This document shows, piece after piece, positions 7,647 to 11,547 of a stretch of DNA of 11,547 nucleotides. The DNA comes from Hemicentrotus pulcherrimus (Eukaryota; Echinodermata; Echinoidea; Camarodonta; Strongylocentrotidae): assembly GCA_003118195.1 (NCBI GenBank), contig BEXV01002339.1, positions 43,332-54,878 of the forward strand, read 5' to 3'. The notes below the pieces were generated by a model. It was not told the origin of the DNA and searched no databases. It saw only the letters and a program-made list of their open reading frames with translations. A program made the position numbers and the translations under genes. Every line of letters starts with the position of its first letter. Within the stretch, counting starts at the first letter, position 1.

Positions 7647-9783
7647 AAAAAAAAATAAGCATGCATGGGCCTATGTTTATGAATGTAATCCATTATCTTG
7701 TTCATTCGTACATTATAAAAAAAACTATTGAATTGAATTGAAATGAATGGTTTATTCGAGATAAAATTCAAGTTACATGACTGACCCGATAAAGTTGACG
7801 TGCGCAATAGCCTATAATCGAGGAAAGATTATATTGAGAAAATACATATCATTGCAATCATTTTAATTATTTCAATATATTCAGTATTAAATCAGTTTTC
7901 GGGAAATGTCCTTTTAATGCTATTTTTGATTATTTGCACGTTTAATTGAGTTGCGAATGTATGGAGCTAGAATATCTTTTACACATAAACTTGAGATAAA
8001 TTTAACATCCTTCTGGCCCAAAACAGACGTTCTGTATCATTACATTGTTTATGGCAAGTAAGATAAAAATATATAAGAAACCAGGGGGTGTTTCACAAAG
8101 ATCCTAAGTAGAACTTAACTCTAAGTAGGACTTAAAAGTTATAGAGAGCCATTTGTAGCCTTAAAATTAAATATATTCAAGAGCAGAAATTCAAGTATTT
8201 TAGACTTTACATAAATTCGACATCAAGAACATGAATTCTCCTTGACAATAGAAAATATGAATGATTTGAATCAACATTTCAAGTCTTTTAAAATAACTTT
8301 AACAACATATTTTCAAAGATGCTAATGGCTTTCCATAATTGTTAAGTCCAACTTAGAGATAAGTTCAACTTAGGTTGTTTGTGAAACACCCCCAGAAAAC
8401 AGACAATTGGGAAAATGTAGATAAAAGATAATACAACCACTGAAACGCCAGGGATTGAAAAGGTTAACATCCTGACTTTGTAAAAGACGCTGTCTCAGTC
8501 GCCCAGGTTGTAAACAGTAGTTTTTACCAAATTATTCAATACAAACATCACAAACTAACGTTATCTTTAAATTAATACAAAACTAAATATCCCATCAACA
8601 CAAGACCTTTAAGTTGGAGACGTTATCAAGAGGGGGAAAAAGGGAAAAAAAAAGAAGCGGTAAGGAAATATAGAGCCTTACAGTAAACCAATGAATGAAA
8701 CAAAGCGAGAGAAAGCGAGAAATAAAACATACATTTAAACAAATACTTCATATTCTTTTGTCACTACTATATAAATATCCAATATTATATATATTATTAT
8801 TAACATTGTGTCGTGAACTTCAAATATTTTGTTTGAAAAAGGTCAAGTGCTCATTGAGTGTAGTGCTCAGCAAACGTTTGATGGTCATTCATAAATCATA
8901 GATTCTTTTTTTTTTTCTTCAGATGAATACTTTCTTGTCAATGATCGGGATAATCACTGATTTCAATACCTGACCCAAACTTTATATTTTAGGAAATCCT
9001 CAGTAATCTGAGAGTGAAAATCTCAATTAAAGATTGATAAAAAAAAACCCATCCATCGTCGGTGCGCGTTTTCATGTATTTATATGAGATTTTGGAGTAC
9101 CTATGTGCGAGGTCAGGATTTCTTTATTCCAAGGATTGGCTTTTTCAAAATGAATGAAGTTACCCGCTAGAATCAAAAGTATGACGCAAACGTTTCCAAG
9201 AGAGTATTTACATGATAAATGGTCCCAGTGGAATGGCCGTTTTAACGACCGTGCTTCGACTGGAGTTTGCAAAAAAATCGCATGAGGATTATCATCATAG
9301 CTTTTCAAAGGTAAATTGTAGCTGGATGACTGTATCTGGCTAAGTTTGATCAAATTTGATAAGAGATATAATATTAATCAAAGTAAAATACACCCCTTAG
9401 ATGATTTATAGTTGGCATATATTCACATATGATGAGAGATTTGTGCACACCATCGCCACATTAAAGAAAAGCAGAGGTGCGGACTTTGACCATTTTAAAG
9501 AAGGAAAAAATAGCAGACGCGACGAAACAGAGATAAGCCCACACAAATGTTTCAATATTCAAATAATAAAAGTCGACCCTATGTTTTTTCAATGTTGATC
9601 ATAATGGCGATTAGAATGATTACCCTATACTCCCATCAGCCTAAGGGGCGTATATTGAATATAATTTATAATAATGGGGGAGGGTGTTGTCACATAGAAT
9701 TTTACTGATTTGCTCGACCCCTCCCCTAGTCCAAAATAACCAAATGAAATAAGGACAGATTAGAGTGGGAGAGAGAGAGAGGG
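7647..9783. repeat. Long direct repeat, copy 2 (2,137 bp)
   Basis: Second copy of the block at 1-2137, same orientation. Upstream it is preceded by an A/T-rich 172-bp stretch that follows the N at 7474. Downstream it runs into a GGGATGGGAGGAATG-type GA-rich repeat instead of the TG/GA microsatellite that follows copy 1. Because the sequence after the repeat differs completely between copies, this is not a simple tandem duplication of a 7.6-kb unit. No recognisable gene lies within it; the MITE copy is at 8084-8393. Confidence 0.95.
8084..8393. mobile_element. MITE-like element with long inverted ends (copy 2)
   Basis: Copy of the element at 438-747, carried inside the second long direct repeat. 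It has the same inverted ends and the same flanking 8-mers, including the single mismatch between them. The shared flanks show that it was copied as part of the 2.1-kb block and did not insert independently. Confidence 0.8.
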
Positions 9784-9836
9784 ATGGGAGGAATGAGAAA
9801 GAGAGGGATGGGAGGAATGAGAAAGAGAGAGAGAGA
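9781..9836. repeat. GA-rich tandem repeat with a 24-bp unit
   Basis: A 24-bp unit beginning GGGATGGGAGGAATGAG is present twice (9781-9804, 9805-9828) and followed by (GA)n. It continues directly from the GA tract that ends repeat copy 2, so the divergence point of the two long repeats lies in simple sequence. The open frame 9784-10077 starts within it, giving a repeated MGGMRKR leader that is repeat-made. Confidence 0.9.
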
Positions 9837-9840
9837 GAGG

Positions 9841-10655
9841 GAAGGTTGTCTATTTAACATTTTTGAGTGTGTTTTTTGCTCTTTTAAGCTGTTCATTTTC
9901 GCACACGGTTATTTTTGGACACGAAACCTGATCACAACTTCAAATAAAGGTAATCCCTTCTCAAGATTAGTGGGACTATTCGTGTTGCAATGTCAAGGAT
10001 GCTTTACTGACGGAGATGAGATACCAATCTCCTTTCAAATGTGGGAGGAATTTACGCTGAGTCTACCTATACATTGATAATAATCTCAGTAAGCTTTTCT
10101 TTCTTCTTATTTAAAATCCTTGGTTCTACATGTCCGTGCCATTAAAGAGTTAAACCAGTGGATCGACAGATTAATCAATTTTAATGTTTTATCGTCAGAA
10201 TTATTAAATAAAAACTCATCGAGTCACCATACGCAACTGCATATTACTCAAACTTATGTGTAACAGAATTTGAATTACGGACTAAGGAGCTCAACTCAAT
10301 TCGGCAAGAAAGCAATGCTGATACAAACCAAACTCGTTTTAATACATTAGTCATTTACATTCGACTCGTTTTAACGTATAACTATGTTTTACTTATTTTT
10401 ACTGAATTATTTTTCTAATCGCTAGGCATATCTTAATCAATTATGTCTAATTTTGAGATCTGGTACGATCATCGTCTGTCGGGAGAACATGGCTGTAATT
10501 TATTCTGGATTGTTTATCCTGCAGTAAATTGATTGTTTGAACCAGTAAAATATAAACAACCTCACAAACCGTTGCTGGAATACATCTTCAATAAAAACCA
10601 CAACTCTTATTGGCACATAATGACATGTGTTATAAATGCCTCGGTCACAATTGCC
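9841..10655. other. Gene-free stretch
   Basis: AT-rich. It contains the rest of the 97-codon frame ending at 10077, whose residues match no family I recognise, and a small direct repeat ACTCGTTTTAA (10333 and 10364 areas). Nothing else is seen. Confidence 0.5.
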
Positions 10656-11159
10656 ACGGCGGCCGTGCGGTCTAAACTATCTACGGTAAAAAGCAATTAA
10701 AGGGTCGTCGCAGCATTCCCATGGTCACATGCGGTAGCGGTCATATATTTTAGGGTGGCCGCCCGGCGTATTTTGAATTCGTGGAGACAGAAAACCTGCG
10801 GCTGCCGTACGGCCTTTGTAGCGATGACGCACGGTCGTCTTACGGTTTCCCTAGGGCGCCCGTGGAATTCCCGCGGCCGCCGCAACTTGTTGAGGTTCTG
10901 CAAAAGTCAATTGTTATTCATAAGACTATAGGGCAGCCGCATTACAAACGCAAGGCCATCGTACGCCCGATGTATGGTCGCCGTGGAACCGCTCTACGGC
11001 GCGTCGATACGGCGTGTCTAATTGCTACGGCAAACCTACATATGAAAAAGTTATAACTCTGTAAACATAGGGATACGCCCAAGGGTGACCCTGAGGCCAC
11101 CGCAGATTCTCTGCAGCGCCGCAAGTATATCTCGATTTCGGGGGGCGTACGGCCGCCGT
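10656..11159. mobile_element. CpG-rich block with inverted ends, probable non-autonomous element
   Basis: Composition changes sharply from AT-rich to CpG-rich. The words ACGGC and GCCGT recur many times (for example near 10804-10811, 10995, 11010, 11028 and 11149-11159). ACGGCGGCCGTGCG at 10656-10669 faces CGTACGGCCGCCGT at 11146-11159 in inverted orientation with 13 of 14 matches, which suggests terminal inverted repeats of a ~504-bp element. The motif is itself nearly palindromic, which weakens this. No target duplication is evident. Overlapping frames (10697-10903 -, 10781-11056 +, 10942-11124 -) are Arg/Pro-rich products of the CpG content. A CpG island is an alternative reading. Confidence 0.45.
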
Positions 11160-11547
11160 ATCCTAGTCAAGAGCAAACGTGACCTAGGCATAAAGCACAT
11201 GGTGTTTGACCTACTTACCTTGATTTCCTTGTCTTTCTATGCTCACTCTGCCCCCTTATATTTTCTACCAACATCGTTTGGCATATGTCATTTATTTCTA
11301 GTCTTGAACATTTAATGTCAGTTTTGTTGGATTTTGTGAGAATTTATTTTGTATCATAACCGGAACTCAAGCTTATCTTTAAATACTTTCATTGTGGAAA
11401 GTCTTCTATATTTGAAAAGGATTGTATTGCTGAATGCTTAAAAAGTCTTAGATGACCCATTTAATGTGTGATTCCTGGCGTTATCATAAAAGGTAGTTCA
11501 GAAGCATGGTTGTCGATCCCGGGGGGATGGGAGGGGATATATGCCCC
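11160..11547. other. Gene-free stretch
   Basis: AT-rich sequence returning to background composition, ending in a G-rich patch (11518-11536) that is one G-tract short of a standard quadruplex motif. No gene or repeat recognised. Confidence 0.5.

Noticed and set aside
9784..10077. 97-codon frame after repeat copy 2
   Set aside because: Its start and first 20 residues are made by the GA-rich tandem repeat and the rest matches no family I recognise.
10697..11315. Overlapping frames on both strands in and just after the CpG-rich block
   Set aside because: Frames open on both strands at once are expected from CpG-rich, stop-poor sequence; the peptides are Arg/Pro-rich and unrecognised.
1..11547. 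CRISPR array, bacterial operon, viral gene or other compact system
   Set aside because: There are no regularly spaced short repeats, no dense coding, and no recognisable viral, replication or integrase domains in the frames read.

Overview
This is AT-rich eukaryotic DNA: long homopolymer and dinucleotide runs, a tRNA-derived SINE head, non-autonomous transposon relics, a splice-donor consensus and no dense open reading frames. The style of repeats suggests a marine invertebrate, possibly an echinoderm, but that is an impression and not a sequence-proven assignment. I can support no protein-coding gene. The short open frames are unrecognised, lie in low-complexity or repeat DNA, or change between repeat copies without any sign of selection on the protein. 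Nothing here resembles a bacterial operon, a defence locus or a CRISPR array.

The dominant structure is a 2,137-bp direct repeat (1-2137 and 7647-9783, offset 7646). It is identical wherever I compared it, homopolymer lengths included. It begins inside an A-run at the first base of the window and ends inside a GA-rich tract, after which the two copies continue into unrelated sequence. A single N at 7474, lying 172 bp before copy 2, makes an assembly join a serious alternative to a recent biological duplication. Each copy carries a 310-bp MITE-like element with ~70-bp imperfect terminal inverted repeats and a near-perfect 8-bp flanking duplication, as in hAT transposons.

Layout: 1-2137 repeat copy 1 with the MITE; 2121-2297 compound GA/TG/GA microsatellite; 2797-2818 G-quadruplex-capable G-run; 3585-4397 two diverged units of an old tandem duplication; 5930-6245 a CpG-richer island with E-box, CCAAT box, a consensus-perfect RFX X-box, a TATA-like element, a three-fold ~24-bp repeat and a CAG|GTGAGT donor, read here as a promoter plus non-coding first exon on the + strand; 6898-7270 a fold-back element with inverted ends and an internal ~150-bp tandem repeat; 7393-7470 a SINE head cut off at the N; 7647-9783 repeat copy 2; 9781-9836 GA-rich tandem repeat; 10656-11159 a CpG-rich block rich in ACGGC/GCCGT words, probably transposon-derived.

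If the promoter is real, the gene it drives reads rightward, its first intron starts at 6246, and its coding exons were not recognised in the window. The RFX site would point to a ciliary or RFX-regulated gene, but no product can be named.
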